A stretch of DNA of 64,000 nucleotides from Desulfospira sp963664655 (GCA_963664655.2 OY761554.1:992001-1056000); one strand, 5' to 3'; positions 42,430 to 51,762 are shown, numbered from the stretch's first letter. The notes: generated by a model not told the origin, from the letters alone. Made by a program: numbers and translations.

Positions 42430-43890
42430 ATGAAAAAGTTCTGTTGCATGATGCTGATGGCTGCCGGGTTCCTGTTGCCGGGAGGTGCCTTTTCAGGGGC
42501 CTTTGCCAGCCAGCCCATCCACGTCGTTCCTGTAGAGGGCATGGTGGAGCCGGGCATGGCTGCCTTTGTCAAACGAAGCCTCGCCCAGATCCCGGACAGG
42601 GAAGATACGGTCATTGTATTAAAGATGGACACCTTTGGCGGCCGGGTGGATTCAGCCCTTGAGATCGTGGATGCCATCACCGGCATAACAAAGGGGAAAA
42701 CCATCTCCTATGTGGAAAAACGGGCCATCTCCGCCGGAGCCCTGATTTCACTTGCCGGCAATGTTCTGGTCATGAAAAACCATACCCTGATCGGGGACTG
42801 CGCCCCCATGTTCCAGACCAATGAAGGACAGAAAGAGGCCGGAGAAAAGACCCAGACCGTTCTTCGGGCCCAGTTCAGGTCCCTGGCCAAAAGAAACCAT
42901 TATCCTGAAATCCTGGCCGAATCCATGGTCACCAAGGACATGGCCGTATATGAAGTGACCCTGGACGGGGAAACAACATTCATGGACCAGACCCACTGGA
43001 ATGACCTGACCGAAGATCAACAGAAAAAAGCCGTAAAGAAGACCATCGTGGACAAAGGCGAACTGCTCACCATGGATGATACCGAGGCCTTGAACCTTAA
43101 GTTTTCCAAGGCCAGCGTTTCAGATCTGGACCAGGCCCTGGCCATCCTGGGATATGACGATTATGAATTGATCCCCCTTAAAGAATCCTGGTCTGAAAGC
43201 CTTGTCAGAATGCTCCAGCCCATTTTGCCCCTGCTCATGCTGGTGGGCATCGGGGCCATATACACGGAGATCAAAGCCCCGGGATTCGGCCTTCCCGGTA
43301 TTATCGGCATTGTCTGTCTGGGCCTGGTTTTCTTCAACCAGCACCTGGTGGGCCTGGCCGACTATACCGAGCTTTTGATCTTTCTTTGCGGCTGCCTGCT
43401 TTTGGGGTTTGAGGCCTTTGTTCTCCCGGGGTTCGGGATTGCCGGGATATCCGGAATCATTGTTATTGCCGCGGGCCTGGTCCTGTCCTTTCAGGATTTT
43501 GTGATCCCAAGCCCGGACCTGCCCTGGCAGAAAGCCCTGCTCATGAAGAATCTGGCCCTGGTGTTCGGATCATTTATCGGGGCATTTCTGGTCTCCCTTT
43601 TTGTGATCCGGTTTATTCTGCCCAAAATATCCCTGCTGGTAAAAGGACCCTACCTGACCGCCACCTTAAAAGATTCCCACGCCGATTCCAGCGAGGCGGT
43701 ACAGGTTAAAGAAGGGCAGGCCGGAGAGGCCTTAACCCCCTTCAGGCCCGCCGGAAAAATGAAACTGAACACCAGAAGAATCGACGCCGTCAGCCGGGGG
43801 GAATTCATTCCCAAAGGCGCCCGGGTTGTGGTGGATGCCGTGGAAAAAAACAAGGTAATTGTGAAACTCAAAGAAGAGGCCCGGGGATGA
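42430..43890 (+). CDS. NfeD-family membrane serine protease (ClpP class, long form)
   Basis: The 486-residue protein has a signal segment and an N-terminal ClpP-like protease domain. The domain contains MDTFGGRVDSALEIVDAITG and the nucleophile region VEKRAISAGALISLAGN with Ser in the SAG motif. A block of membrane helices follows (about 260-420: ILPLLMLVGIGAIYTEIKAP, GFGLPGIIGIVCLGLVFF), then a C-terminal NfeD OB-fold with GQAGEALTPFRPAGKMKLN. Such proteins cleave membrane proteins near flotillin/stomatin scaffolds. It starts a run nfeD-nfeD-floA and overlaps the next gene by four bases. Confidence 0.9.
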   Translation: MKKFCCMMLMAAGFLLPGGAFSGAFASQPIHVVPVEGMVEPGMAAFVKRSLAQIPDREDTVIVLKMDTFGGRVDSALEIVDAITGITKGKTISYVEKRAISAGALISLAGNVLVMKNHTLIGDCAPMFQTNEGQKEAGEKTQTVLRAQFRSLAKRNHYPEILAESMVTKDMAVYEVTLDGETTFMDQTHWNDLTEDQQKKAVKKTIVDKGELLTMDDTEALNLKFSKASVSDLDQALAILGYDDYELIPLKESWSESLVRMLQPILPLLMLVGIGAIYTEIKAPGFGLPGIIGIVCLGLVFFNQHLVGLADYTELLIFLCGCLLLGFEAFVLPGFGIAGISGIIVIAAGLVLSFQDFVIPSPDLPWQKALLMKNLALVFGSFIGAFLVSLFVIRFILPKISLLVKGPYLTATLKDSHADSSEAVQVKEGQAGEALTPFRPAGKMKLNTRRIDAVSRGEFIPKGARVVVDAVEKNKVIVKLKEEARG

Positions 43891-44369
43891 ACGCTTATAT
43901 TTTACCTGCTGCGTTACAGATTTTGGGAATACTGGTGATTGTCGTTGAAATTTTCGTCCCGTCCATGGGAATTTTGTCCCTTCTGGCGGCAGGGCTGCTG
44001 ATTTATTCCCTGGTCCTTGTCTTTGGCCAGATTTCCCAGGCCGCCGGCATGCTTTTTTTGGGCGTTGACCTGGTGGCGGTGCCGGTCCTTTTTTATGTTG
44101 GAATAAGGGTCCTTGGCGCATCTTCGTTGTCCCTTCAAAGCAAACTGTCCAGCCGGGACGGGGTCACCTCCCAGTCCCCGGACTTGAGTACCTGGAAAGG
44201 CAAGACCGGAAAAGCCGTCACCAACCTTCGGCCCGCCGGCATGGCCATGATCGGGGAAAAACGGCTGGATGTGGTTACGGAAGGCGAGTATGTGGTTTCC
44301 GGAACCATGGTGACTGTCACTGATGTCCGGGGGAACCAGATTATTGTTGAACCGGTAAATGGAGAGTAA
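43887..44369 (+). CDS. NfeD-like membrane protein (short form)
   Basis: The 160-residue protein has two membrane helices (LQILGILVIVVEIFVPSMGI and GMLFLGVDLVAVPVLFYVGI) and a C-terminal OB fold (about 95-158, GKTGKAVTNLRPAGMAMIGE and GNQIIVEPVNGE). It lacks the protease domain. Short NfeD proteins partner with flotillin or stomatin, and here it sits directly between the protease form and floA. ATGA at 43887-43890 couples it to the upstream gene. Confidence 0.88.
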   Translation: MNAYILPAALQILGILVIVVEIFVPSMGILSLLAAGLLIYSLVLVFGQISQAAGMLFLGVDLVAVPVLFYVGIRVLGASSLSLQSKLSSRDGVTSQSPDLSTWKGKTGKAVTNLRPAGMAMIGEKRLDVVTEGEYVVSGTMVTVTDVRGNQIIVEPVNGE

Positions 44370-44437
44370 GTCTATTTCCATATTTTAGAAAATTATACAC
44401 ACAGATCTTTCAAACCCAGCGAAAAGGAGAACATTTC

Positions 44438-45421
44438 ATGGATTTAATGGTTATTCTGACAATTATCGCAGGAATTCTGTTCCTGGTGCTGTTTTACTTT
44501 ATCTTTTCCTATATCACCCTGTGGATCCAGGCCCTGGTGTCCGGGGCAAGGGTGGGCCTGATCAACATTATCTTCATGCGGTTTAGAAAAGTGCCTCCCA
44601 AACTTATCGTGGAATCCAAAATCATGGCCGTTAAAGCCGGTCTTGAAATTTCAACGGACAGCCTGGAATCCCATTTTCTGGCCGGCGGCAATGTTCCAAG
44701 GGTAATCCAGGCCCTGATCGCCGCAGACAAGGCCAATATTGAGTTGTCATTTAACCGGACCGCCGCCATTGACCTTGCCGGGCGGGATGTGCTTGAAGCC
44801 GTTCAGATGTCGGTTAATCCCAAAGTGATTGAAACCCCGCTGGTGGCGGCCATGGCCAAGGACGGCATCCAGCTCAAAGCGGTCTCCCGGGTCACGGTCA
44901 GGGCCAATATTGACCGCCTGGTGGGGGGCGCCGGCGAGGAAACCATCCTGGCAAGGGTTGGGGAAGGCATTGTCACCACCATCGGTTCCGCCCTCACCCA
45001 TAAGCATGTGCTGGAAAATCCGGATATGATCTCCAAAACCGTCCTGAGCAAGGGGCTTGATGCCGGCACAGCCTATGAAATCCTGTCCATTGATATTGCC
45101 GATGTGGATGTGGGCAAGAATATCGGTGCTGAACTTGAAACCGACCGGGCCGAGGCTGACAAGAAAATCGCCCAGGCCAAGGCAGAGGAAAAACGGGCCA
45201 TGGCCTATGCCCAGGAGCAGGAGATGAAGGCCAGGGTCCAGGAAATGAAGGCCAAAGTTGTGGAAGCCGAAGCACAGGTTCCCCTGGCCATGGCAGAGGC
45301 CTTCAGGAGCGGAAATCTGGGGATCATGGATTACTACCGGATGCAGAACATTTCGGCCGATACACGGATGAGGGACCAGATTGCCACGGATGCCCCCCCT
45401 GAAATGCCGGGTAAGGATTAA
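44438..45421 (+). CDS. floA: Flotillin-like protein FloA
   Basis: The 327-residue protein has one N-terminal membrane helix (about 5-30), an SPFH domain (RVTVRANIDRLVGGAGEETI, ARVGEGIVTTIGSALTHKHV) and a C-terminal coiled coil (about 230-285, EADKKIAQAKAEEKRAMAYA). The length and lack of a long C-terminal domain match FloA/UPF0365 rather than FloT. FloA organises membrane microdomains with NfeD proteins. AAAAGGAG precedes the ATG. It is likely co-transcribed with both nfeD genes and the next small membrane protein. Confidence 0.92.
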   Translation: MDLMVILTIIAGILFLVLFYFIFSYITLWIQALVSGARVGLINIIFMRFRKVPPKLIVESKIMAVKAGLEISTDSLESHFLAGGNVPRVIQALIAADKANIELSFNRTAAIDLAGRDVLEAVQMSVNPKVIETPLVAAMAKDGIQLKAVSRVTVRANIDRLVGGAGEETILARVGEGIVTTIGSALTHKHVLENPDMISKTVLSKGLDAGTAYEILSIDIADVDVGKNIGAELETDRAEADKKIAQAKAEEKRAMAYAQEQEMKARVQEMKAKVVEAEAQVPLAMAEAFRSGNLGIMDYYRMQNISADTRMRDQIATDAPPEMPGKD

Positions 45422-45426
45422 GGCCC

Positions 45427-45975
45427 ATGGATTTTGACAACGTTATCAATATTGTTATCCTGGTGTTATTCTTTGTGCTGCCCGCGGTTTTAAATCGGTT
45501 CAAGAAAAAGAAAACGGCAAATAAAGCCTTGGCCAAAGCCGAAAAACCGAAAACCGGAAAGAAAAAGCCCCTTGTGTTTGGCAATATTTCAGATCAGATC
45601 CAGAAGTTCCTCAAAGATCTGGAGCAGCAGGCCAGGCAACAGGAACAAACGGGGGACAAAACCGTCTGGGATGAGCTTGCCCGGGAGCCCGGGAATGATG
45701 ATGAAGGCTTCCCGGAAGAACCGGCCTGGCAATCGGAAGACTCAGCTGGGCCGCCGGTTCAAAAGGCGCCTGAACCCCGGAAACGGAAACCGGCCCCGTA
45801 TATGGCCGCTGAATCTGAGCGACAAGCCCCCAGAAAACACCACCGTTCCCGTTCCAGACCCGCGCCGCCGCCTCCTTTGGCCGACTGCGGGGCTCCGGCC
45901 CGGAACAGGGCCTGCCGTCTTCGCCGGGCCGTGGTGTGGGCGGAGATACTGGGAAAGCCGGTGGCGCTCAAATAA
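45427..45975 (+). CDS. Small single-pass membrane protein of unknown function
   Basis: The 182-residue protein has an N-terminal membrane helix (NIVILVLFFVLPAVLNRF) followed by KKKK-rich and then charged, proline-rich, low-complexity sequence. It ends in LRRAVVWAEILGKPVALK. A conserved end of this kind (LRxAVxWxEILGxP) closes small flotillin-adjacent proteins in Desulfobacterota as I recall them, so the gene is probably real although I recognise no domain. It starts five bases after floA. A repeat element begins just after its stop. Confidence 0.65.
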   Translation: MDFDNVINIVILVLFFVLPAVLNRFKKKKTANKALAKAEKPKTGKKKPLVFGNISDQIQKFLKDLEQQARQQEQTGDKTVWDELAREPGNDDEGFPEEPAWQSEDSAGPPVQKAPEPRKRKPAPYMAAESERQAPRKHHRSRSRPAPPPPLADCGAPARNRACRLRRAVVWAEILGKPVALK

Positions 45976-46140
45976 ACGGAGGGGGTCAAACGGAGGGGGT
46001 CAAACCTTGATTATAGCATTATGCGTCGTAACGGATGATAGACTTGGCTATGATGATCCGCACACATCCTGCTAAAGACCATAATCAAAAATAAAGACCA
46101 TAATCAAGGTTTGACCCCTTTTGCTTGACCCCTTTTGCTT
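45975..46140. repeat. REP/MITE-like inverted repeat element
   Basis: GGGGTCAAACCTTGATTAT (45996-46014) and its exact inverse (46100-46118) bound about 85 bases. Each arm is extended by a second partial copy of its outer motif: GGAGGGGGTCAAAC twice on the left, TTGACCCCTTTTGC twice on the right. AAAGACCATAATCAA is also repeated directly inside. Such TTTGACCCC palindromes are typical of REP elements mobilised by IS200-like transposases; none is adjacent. Confidence 0.75.
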
Positions 46141-46288
46141 TTGTGCTTTTTTGGTTATTTTTTTTCACAGTTTCCTTGACAAAAAGCATTTTCCTGTCTT
46201 ATATCCTAATTTTCTATTTTCATTGTAAAAGCAGTTATCGCTTACGACGGTCCGGTTGAGGTGGTTTTCTCAGAAGGGTGAGGGACAG
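46141..46288. other. Region between the repeat element and the hybrid kinase
   Basis: AT-rich, about 150 bases. It contains the promoter at 46176-46205 and the ribosome site GAGGGACAG before 46289. No gene is seen. Confidence 0.5.
46176..46205 (+). promoter_or_regulatory. Likely sigma-70 promoter for the hybrid kinase gene
   Basis: TTGACA (46176-46181) and TATATC (46200-46205) are separated by 18 bases in an AT-rich region 84 bases before the ATG. Confidence 0.5.
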
Positions 46289-49054
46289 ATGCTCAGATCG
46301 CTAAGATCAAGAATATTGATAATCGTATTATCCGTAATGATTGTCACCATAACCGGCATCGCATTTTTTGTTCAAAAAGAGGTCACCCAAACCCTGTCGC
46401 AGGTTTACGATGAAAGTCTTAAAAACCTGCTGAATGCCGTGGTCCTGAATGTTGAGAACCAGTACAACAGTCTGGTTTTTCAAAAAGAAACCTCCCTTGA
46501 TATCAGAAAAAACGACAGCAAGCATATTGTCACCGTGGCCCTTGGGGTGATTGACGAAATCTATAAACAGCAGCAGCAGGGTTTATTGACCGAACAACAG
46601 GCCATGGCCCGGGCCGGGTCTTTTCTTAAAGGCATGCGCTACAACAACGGCGTGGGATATCTCTGGATAAACGATATGGGCAGGCCCATCCCCCGGATGA
46701 TCATGCATGGCGCCATGCCGGAACTTGACGGCCAGGTGTTTGACGACCCGAAATACAATTGCGCCCTTGGAATTAAAAAGAACCTGCTTCAGGCATTCAT
46801 GGAAACCTGCCTGAACCATGGACAGGGGTATGTGGATTACCTGTGGCCCAAGCCCACAAAGGACGGCGTAACCACCTTCCAGCCGAAAATTTCTTATGTT
46901 TCCCTTTTCAAACCCTGGAACTGGGTGGTGGGAACCGGGGTATATGTTGAAGATATTGAAGCGGATTCCCAGAAAAGACTGGATGCCATTATCCTGGAGT
47001 TAAAGCAGACCATTGCCGGTGTCCAGCTGTTTAAAACAGGGTATATGTTTATTTTTAACCATGAAAAACAGATCCTTGTCCACCCGGTCCTTTCCGGTCA
47101 CGACGGCAGCGGCCTGGAAGATCCCCGGAGCCGTTCCTCCCTTTTGGACAATTTGATTGCCGCATCAAAAACCCCTGAAACCCCCTATGAGTACTTATGG
47201 AATAAACAGCTGCAAAATAGAGGCGAATTCAAAGATTTAAAACGGGCCTATGTCCGGTATTTCGAACCAATGGGCTGGTATATTGTGTGCTCCGTATATG
47301 TGGATGAGGTCCAGACGGTTTCCCGAACCCTGGTCGCCTATATTATCAGCCTGTCCGGTTTATTTATTCTGGCCGCCATCCTTTTCTTGGTTGAGGTTTC
47401 CAAAACCCTGACCAACCCTTTGAGAAAGCTGATGGTTTCAGCCGAGCGGATTGAAAAGAAAGGCCTTTTTTCTAAAAAAATGCCCGTTACCGGGACGGTT
47501 GAAACCATGGCGTTAGGAAATATTTTAAACAAAATGATTGATTCCATCAGCGCCTCGATCAATGAGAAGGAAACCCTGTTAACAAAGCTGCAGGATGCCC
47601 ATAACGAACTGGAGCAGAGGGTGCAGGATCGCACCAATGATCTTGAAGCGGCGAACATGGCACTGATAGAGGCCAAGGAAAAAGCCGAAGTCGCCAACCA
47701 GTCCAAAAGCGCGTTTTTAGCCAACATGTCCCACGAAATCAGAACGCCCATGAACGCCATCCTCGGGCATGCCCAGATCATGGCCAGGGATAAGACCATG
47801 ACCGCCGGGCAGCAAAAGGGCGTGGCATCCATCAACAAAAGCGGTGAACATTTACTTACCCTGATCAACGACGTGCTGGATATGTCCAAAATAGAGGCGG
47901 GAAAGATAAAAATTCTCCCCTCGTCCTTTCGGCTCCATGCATTGCTTAACGAAACAGGCGAAATGTTCCGCTTCCGGCTGGATCAGAAAGGCCTGATGTT
48001 TAAGACATCTCTTTGCCCGGATCTGCCGGACCTGATCAAGGCCGATGAAGGCCGGGTCCGCCAGATTATAGTTAATCTGGTGGGAAATGCCGTCAAGTTT
48101 ACGGAAAAAGGCGGCATCACCATAACGGCCGACGTGAAAGGCGGCCTCATACAGCTGGTGGTTTCCGATACCGGGCACGGCATCCCCCAAGAAAGCCAAA
48201 AAACGATTTTTCAGGCCTTTGAGCAATCTGAAAAAGGAATGCGGACAGAAGGGGGTACAGGCCTGGGACTTGCCATCAGCAGACAGATGGCCAGATTGAT
48301 GGGAGGGGATATTGTTGTTGACAGTGTTGTCGGTGAAGGTTCAAGCTTTACCTTCACCTTTGAATTCAAGCCCGGGGATAAAACAGAACTCTCAAGCAAG
48401 GTCCCTGAGCGGTATCCCCATAAAATTTCCCCCGGCCATGACCCGGTCACGGTCCTTCTGGTGGATGACAGAAAAGAAAACAGAGAGGTTGTTAAACTGA
48501 TGCTGGAGCCCATCGGGTTTCATCTCAAAGAAGCGGTCAATGGGAAAGAGGCGGTTGAGCTGTTCGAAAAATTCAAGCCCCGGGTCATTCTCATGGACGT
48601 GGTGATGCCGGTCATGGACGGTGTGGCGGCGACAAAACAGATCAAAGCCCATGAAGACGGTGCCGACACCTTTATTCTGATACTCAGCGCCAGCGCCCTG
48701 GATCAGGAAAGGGAGCAGGTCATGAAAAACGGTGCGGATGCCTTCATGAAAAAACCGTTTAAAGCCGTGGATCTCCTTGAACAAATCCGCCGCCATACCG
48801 GAATAGAATACGAGTATGAACAAACAGAATCCCGGAACAAGCCGCCGGATGACGAAACGTTTGATCCCAAACGGATTGAATCACTGCCCATGGAAATCAG
48901 AAGCCAAATCAGGGAGGCGGCGATTCTGGGAAAAATGGACGAACTGGAGGATTTAGCGGCCCGGATCCATGACATAGAACCACGGACGGCTTCTCATCTG
49001 CAGCGTCTTGTGGATGATTTTGAACTGGACATCATTCAGCGGCTTTTCAATTAG
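46289..49054 (+). CDS. Membrane hybrid sensor histidine kinase (Cache-HAMP-HisKA-HATPase-REC)
   Basis: The 921-residue protein has an N-terminal helix (about 8-28) and an extracytoplasmic double Cache region (about 35-345; RYNNGVGYLWINDMGRPIPR, LFKPWNWVVGTGVYVEDIEA). A second helix near 350-372, HAMP and a coiled coil follow. HisKA has SAFLANMSHEIRTPMNAILG, and the HATPase has GTGLGLAISRQMARLMGG. The receiver contains LLVDDRKENREVVKLMLEP and ILMDVVMPVMDG. The C-terminal 80 residues are helical, of a type often found after such receivers. ATG 46289 follows GAGGGACAG; the TTG at 46256 is less likely. It leads a three-gene signalling cluster. Confidence 0.9.
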   Translation: MLRSLRSRILIIVLSVMIVTITGIAFFVQKEVTQTLSQVYDESLKNLLNAVVLNVENQYNSLVFQKETSLDIRKNDSKHIVTVALGVIDEIYKQQQQGLLTEQQAMARAGSFLKGMRYNNGVGYLWINDMGRPIPRMIMHGAMPELDGQVFDDPKYNCALGIKKNLLQAFMETCLNHGQGYVDYLWPKPTKDGVTTFQPKISYVSLFKPWNWVVGTGVYVEDIEADSQKRLDAIILELKQTIAGVQLFKTGYMFIFNHEKQILVHPVLSGHDGSGLEDPRSRSSLLDNLIAASKTPETPYEYLWNKQLQNRGEFKDLKRAYVRYFEPMGWYIVCSVYVDEVQTVSRTLVAYIISLSGLFILAAILFLVEVSKTLTNPLRKLMVSAERIEKKGLFSKKMPVTGTVETMALGNILNKMIDSISASINEKETLLTKLQDAHNELEQRVQDRTNDLEAANMALIEAKEKAEVANQSKSAFLANMSHEIRTPMNAILGHAQIMARDKTMTAGQQKGVASINKSGEHLLTLINDVLDMSKIEAGKIKILPSSFRLHALLNETGEMFRFRLDQKGLMFKTSLCPDLPDLIKADEGRVRQIIVNLVGNAVKFTEKGGITITADVKGGLIQLVVSDTGHGIPQESQKTIFQAFEQSEKGMRTEGGTGLGLAISRQMARLMGGDIVVDSVVGEGSSFTFTFEFKPGDKTELSSKVPERYPHKISPGHDPVTVLLVDDRKENREVVKLMLEPIGFHLKEAVNGKEAVELFEKFKPRVILMDVVMPVMDGVAATKQIKAHEDGADTFILILSASALDQEREQVMKNGADAFMKKPFKAVDLLEQIRRHTGIEYEYEQTESRNKPPDDETFDPKRIESLPMEIRSQIREAAILGKMDELEDLAARIHDIEPRTASHLQRLVDDFELDIIQRLFN

Positions 49055-49085
49055 GCGCAAACTTAAGGCAACGGGAGGAAAGAAA

Positions 49086-49559
49086 ATGGAACAAACCAGG
49101 GGCGAATTGCTGATCGTTGATGATAACCCTGAAAATCTGCGTGTGCTCAGTTCAATGCTCAAGCAGGAAGGATATGGTGTGCGCGCCGCCAAAAATGGCA
49201 AACAGGCCCTGGCAAGTATTGATAAAGATGAACCGGACCTGATGCTTCTTGATATTCATATGCCGGAAATGGACGGATTTGAGCTATGCCGGCAGATCAA
49301 AACACAACCCAAATTTCAAACCCTTCCCATTATTTTTTTAAGCGCACTGAACGACACGTTTAATAAAAAACAAGGGTTTGAAGCCGGTGCCGTGGATTAC
49401 ATGACCAAACCCTTTGATGTTGAGGAAGTAAAGATCAGAATCAAAACCCATCTTAACCTTAAGGAAAGCCTGATGGCCCAGGACCGGCTCAAAGAAGAAA
49501 TAGCCCAAAAAGATGAACAGATCAAACAACTCAAAGCCATGCTGAAAGGGGCCTCTTGA
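49086..49559 (+). CDS. Single-domain response regulator with coiled-coil tail
   Basis: The 157-residue protein is a receiver domain: LLIVDDNPENLRVLSSMLKQ, LMLLDIHMPEMDGFEL with the phospho-acceptor D, PIIFLSALNDTFNKKQGFEA and VDYMTKPFDVEEVKIRIKTH. A C-terminal coiled coil of about 35 residues follows (KEEIAQKDEQIKQLKAMLKG). It has no output domain. It sits between two hybrid kinases and is close in sequence to the N-terminal receiver of the next gene. It likely shuttles phosphate between them, but this is inference. GGGAGGAAAG precedes the start. Confidence 0.88.
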   Translation: MEQTRGELLIVDDNPENLRVLSSMLKQEGYGVRAAKNGKQALASIDKDEPDLMLLDIHMPEMDGFELCRQIKTQPKFQTLPIIFLSALNDTFNKKQGFEAGAVDYMTKPFDVEEVKIRIKTHLNLKESLMAQDRLKEEIAQKDEQIKQLKAMLKGAS

Positions 49560-49624
49560 ATCAAGCCCCCGTCGAAAACATCGCCGGAAAAGACAACCCG
49601 GCCAATACATAAGGGAAGTGAATA

Positions 49625-51568
49625 ATGGGTTCCATCCTCATCGCAGATGATAATCCGGAAAACCTGAAAGTCCTTTCCAGGCTGTTGAAACAGGAGGGAT
49701 ATAAAATCAGGGCCGCAACAAACGGAAAGCAGGCCCTTGAAAGCTTTCAGGCTCAGCCGCCGGACCTTGTCCTGCTGGATATTCAAATGCCCGGGATGGA
49801 TGGATATGAGGTCTGCCGTTTAATTAAACAGCAGACCGATTACCCGTTTATTCCCATCATCTTCATCAGCGCCATGGGGGAAGCCTTTAACAAGGCCATG
49901 GCCTTTGAGGCCGGGGGCAGCGATTACATCACCAAACCCCTCCAGGCCGAAGAGGTTTTGGCCAGGGTCAGGACCCACCTTAGCCTTTATAAATACCAAC
50001 GGCAGCTCAATGATAAAAATATTGAATTAATGCATCAGTTTAAGGCCACATTTGAACAGGCGGCCGTGGGGATTGCCCATATTGACATCCATACCGGGCA
50101 ATACCTTAAAGTGAACCAGCGGTTTGCCGACATTCTTGCCTACTCAAGGGATGAACTGCTCAAAAAAACACTAAAGGACATCACCCATCCGGATTCTTAT
50201 GAAAAGGATACCTTAAAGGTCGGGCAGCTGAAAAACAAAGAAATTGATCATTTTGTCAAGGAAAAACAGTATCTGGCCGCTGACGGATCACCGGTCTGGT
50301 GTAAAATAACCGTATCCCTTGTCGAGCAAAAACGGGGAAACTCCCCTGCCTATCTGCTGTCCATTATCGAGGATATTTCCAAAACCAAGGCCATGGAGGC
50401 GGAACAAAAGGAGTATGAACGGCTGGTGCTGCAAATGCAGCGAATGGAGGCCATTGGAACCCTTGCCGGCGGCATTGCCCACGATTTCAACAATATCCTT
50501 TCGGCCATCATTGGCTTTACCGAGCTTGCTCTGATGGGGACGCCCAAAGGGACATTGCTTGAGGAACGCCTGCTGGAAATATATTCAGCCGGGAAAAGAG
50601 CCACAGACCTGGTGAAGCAGATTCTGGCCGTTGCCCGCCAGTCCGACGAAAAAAGAAGCCCTATTCAACCCGGAGAAATCGCAGATGAAGTTCTCAAATT
50701 CATCCGTTCCACTACCCCGTCTACCATTGACATTGTCCGGCAGATCGAAAGCAGTGCCACCATTAAGGGAAACCCAACCCAGGTTCACCAGCTGCTCATG
50801 AACCTATGCACCAATGCCGTCCAGGCAATGGAAGATTCGGGCGGGGTTTTAACCGTGAGCATAAAAGATGTGATTCTTGACCGGAAAGATCTGCAGATGG
50901 GCATGAAACCGGGGCCCTACATGAAAATCAAGGTGTCGGATACCGGTGTCGGCATCGCTCCTGAATTTATAAAACTGGTTTTTGATCCTTATTTCACCAC
51001 CAAGGGGCCCGGCGAAGGGACCGGGTTAGGGCTTGCCACGGCCCATGGCATCATTAAAAGCTACGAAGGTAAAATAGAGGTTGACAGTCAGCCGGGAAAA
51101 GGAACCACCTTTATCATCCATCTGCCCATCAGCCAAAAACCGGCAGACCGCCATGCCGACGAACTTGAACCGCCGCCCCTGGGCCGGGGAAATATTTTAC
51201 TGGTGGATGATGAAATCCCCATTGCCAAAGTGGAAGGCCAGCTGCTTGAATTCCTCGGTTATCATGTCACCACCAGAACCAGCGGGCTGGATGCCCTGGC
51301 GCTGTTCAAGAAAAGGCCGAAGGATTTTGATCTGGTGTTCACGGATATGACAATGCCCGACATTACCGGGGACAAACTCGCCATTGAGTTAATGAAGATC
51401 AGACCCGATATTCCGGTTGTTCTCTGTACCGGATACAGCAAGCACATCTCCAATGAAACCGCTTCAAAAATCGGCATCAGGGCTTTTCTCTATAAACCGG
51501 TCACAAAGTCGGAACTGGCCAGAACCATTCAAAAAGCCCTGGGTGAGACAAATGGCCCCACCTTTTGA
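49625..51568 (+). CDS. Soluble hybrid histidine kinase (REC-PAS-HisKA-HATPase-REC)
   Basis: The 647-residue protein has no membrane helix. It begins with a receiver (LIADDNPENLKVLSRLLKQE, LLDIQMPGMDGYEVCRLI). A PAS domain follows (about 140-260, IDIHTGQYLKVNQRFADILA). The HisKA has TLAGGIAHDFNNILSAIIGF and the HATPase GLGLATAHGIIKSYEG. A second receiver ends it (LLVDDEIPIAKVEGQLLEF, TDMTMPDITGDKLAIELM). Input therefore arrives by phosphorylation of the first receiver and/or the PAS domain. The previous gene encodes a similar receiver, so both genes may be fed by the membrane kinase two genes upstream. Confidence 0.9.
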   Translation: MGSILIADDNPENLKVLSRLLKQEGYKIRAATNGKQALESFQAQPPDLVLLDIQMPGMDGYEVCRLIKQQTDYPFIPIIFISAMGEAFNKAMAFEAGGSDYITKPLQAEEVLARVRTHLSLYKYQRQLNDKNIELMHQFKATFEQAAVGIAHIDIHTGQYLKVNQRFADILAYSRDELLKKTLKDITHPDSYEKDTLKVGQLKNKEIDHFVKEKQYLAADGSPVWCKITVSLVEQKRGNSPAYLLSIIEDISKTKAMEAEQKEYERLVLQMQRMEAIGTLAGGIAHDFNNILSAIIGFTELALMGTPKGTLLEERLLEIYSAGKRATDLVKQILAVARQSDEKRSPIQPGEIADEVLKFIRSTTPSTIDIVRQIESSATIKGNPTQVHQLLMNLCTNAVQAMEDSGGVLTVSIKDVILDRKDLQMGMKPGPYMKIKVSDTGVGIAPEFIKLVFDPYFTTKGPGEGTGLGLATAHGIIKSYEGKIEVDSQPGKGTTFIIHLPISQKPADRHADELEPPPLGRGNILLVDDEIPIAKVEGQLLEFLGYHVTTRTSGLDALALFKKRPKDFDLVFTDMTMPDITGDKLAIELMKIRPDIPVVLCTGYSKHISNETASKIGIRAFLYKPVTKSELARTIQKALGETNGPTF

Positions 51569-51594
51569 TGAGTCCGTTATCCCGCCCGCCTCCC

Positions 51595-51715
51595 CCAAAC
51601 GAGACGCCACCCCATTGGCTGCGTTGCAGATAAAACGGCCATCCCCGCAACCACGAGGCGGCTTCGGTGGCCACTTTTTCTGGGCCTTGCCTCTGGGCAA
51701 CGTCTCGTCCAAACG
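51595..51715. repeat. Palindromic intergenic element, second copy
   Basis: Outer arms CAAACGAGACG (left) and CGTCTCGTCCAAACG (right), with GGCTGCGTTGCAGATAAAAC on the left opposite GGGCCTTGCCTCTGGGC on the right. It follows the plan of the element at 5282-5398 but with a different centre. It lies between the convergent hybrid kinase and iorB genes. Confidence 0.65.
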
Positions 51716-51739
51716 CGGGGCTGCCCAGAGGCCGGCCCG

Positions 51740-51762
51740 GCTAACCGCTGATAGCTAACATC
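51740..51762. repeat. Short heptad repeat, GCTAACC type
   Basis: CGGCTAACCGCTGATAGCTA before the iorB stop belongs to the GCTAAC family. Confidence 0.4.

Noticed and set aside
51417..51758. Plus-strand frame of 113 codons at the end of the soluble hybrid kinase
   Set aside because: Shadow frame overlapping the kinase gene and the palindromic repeat.
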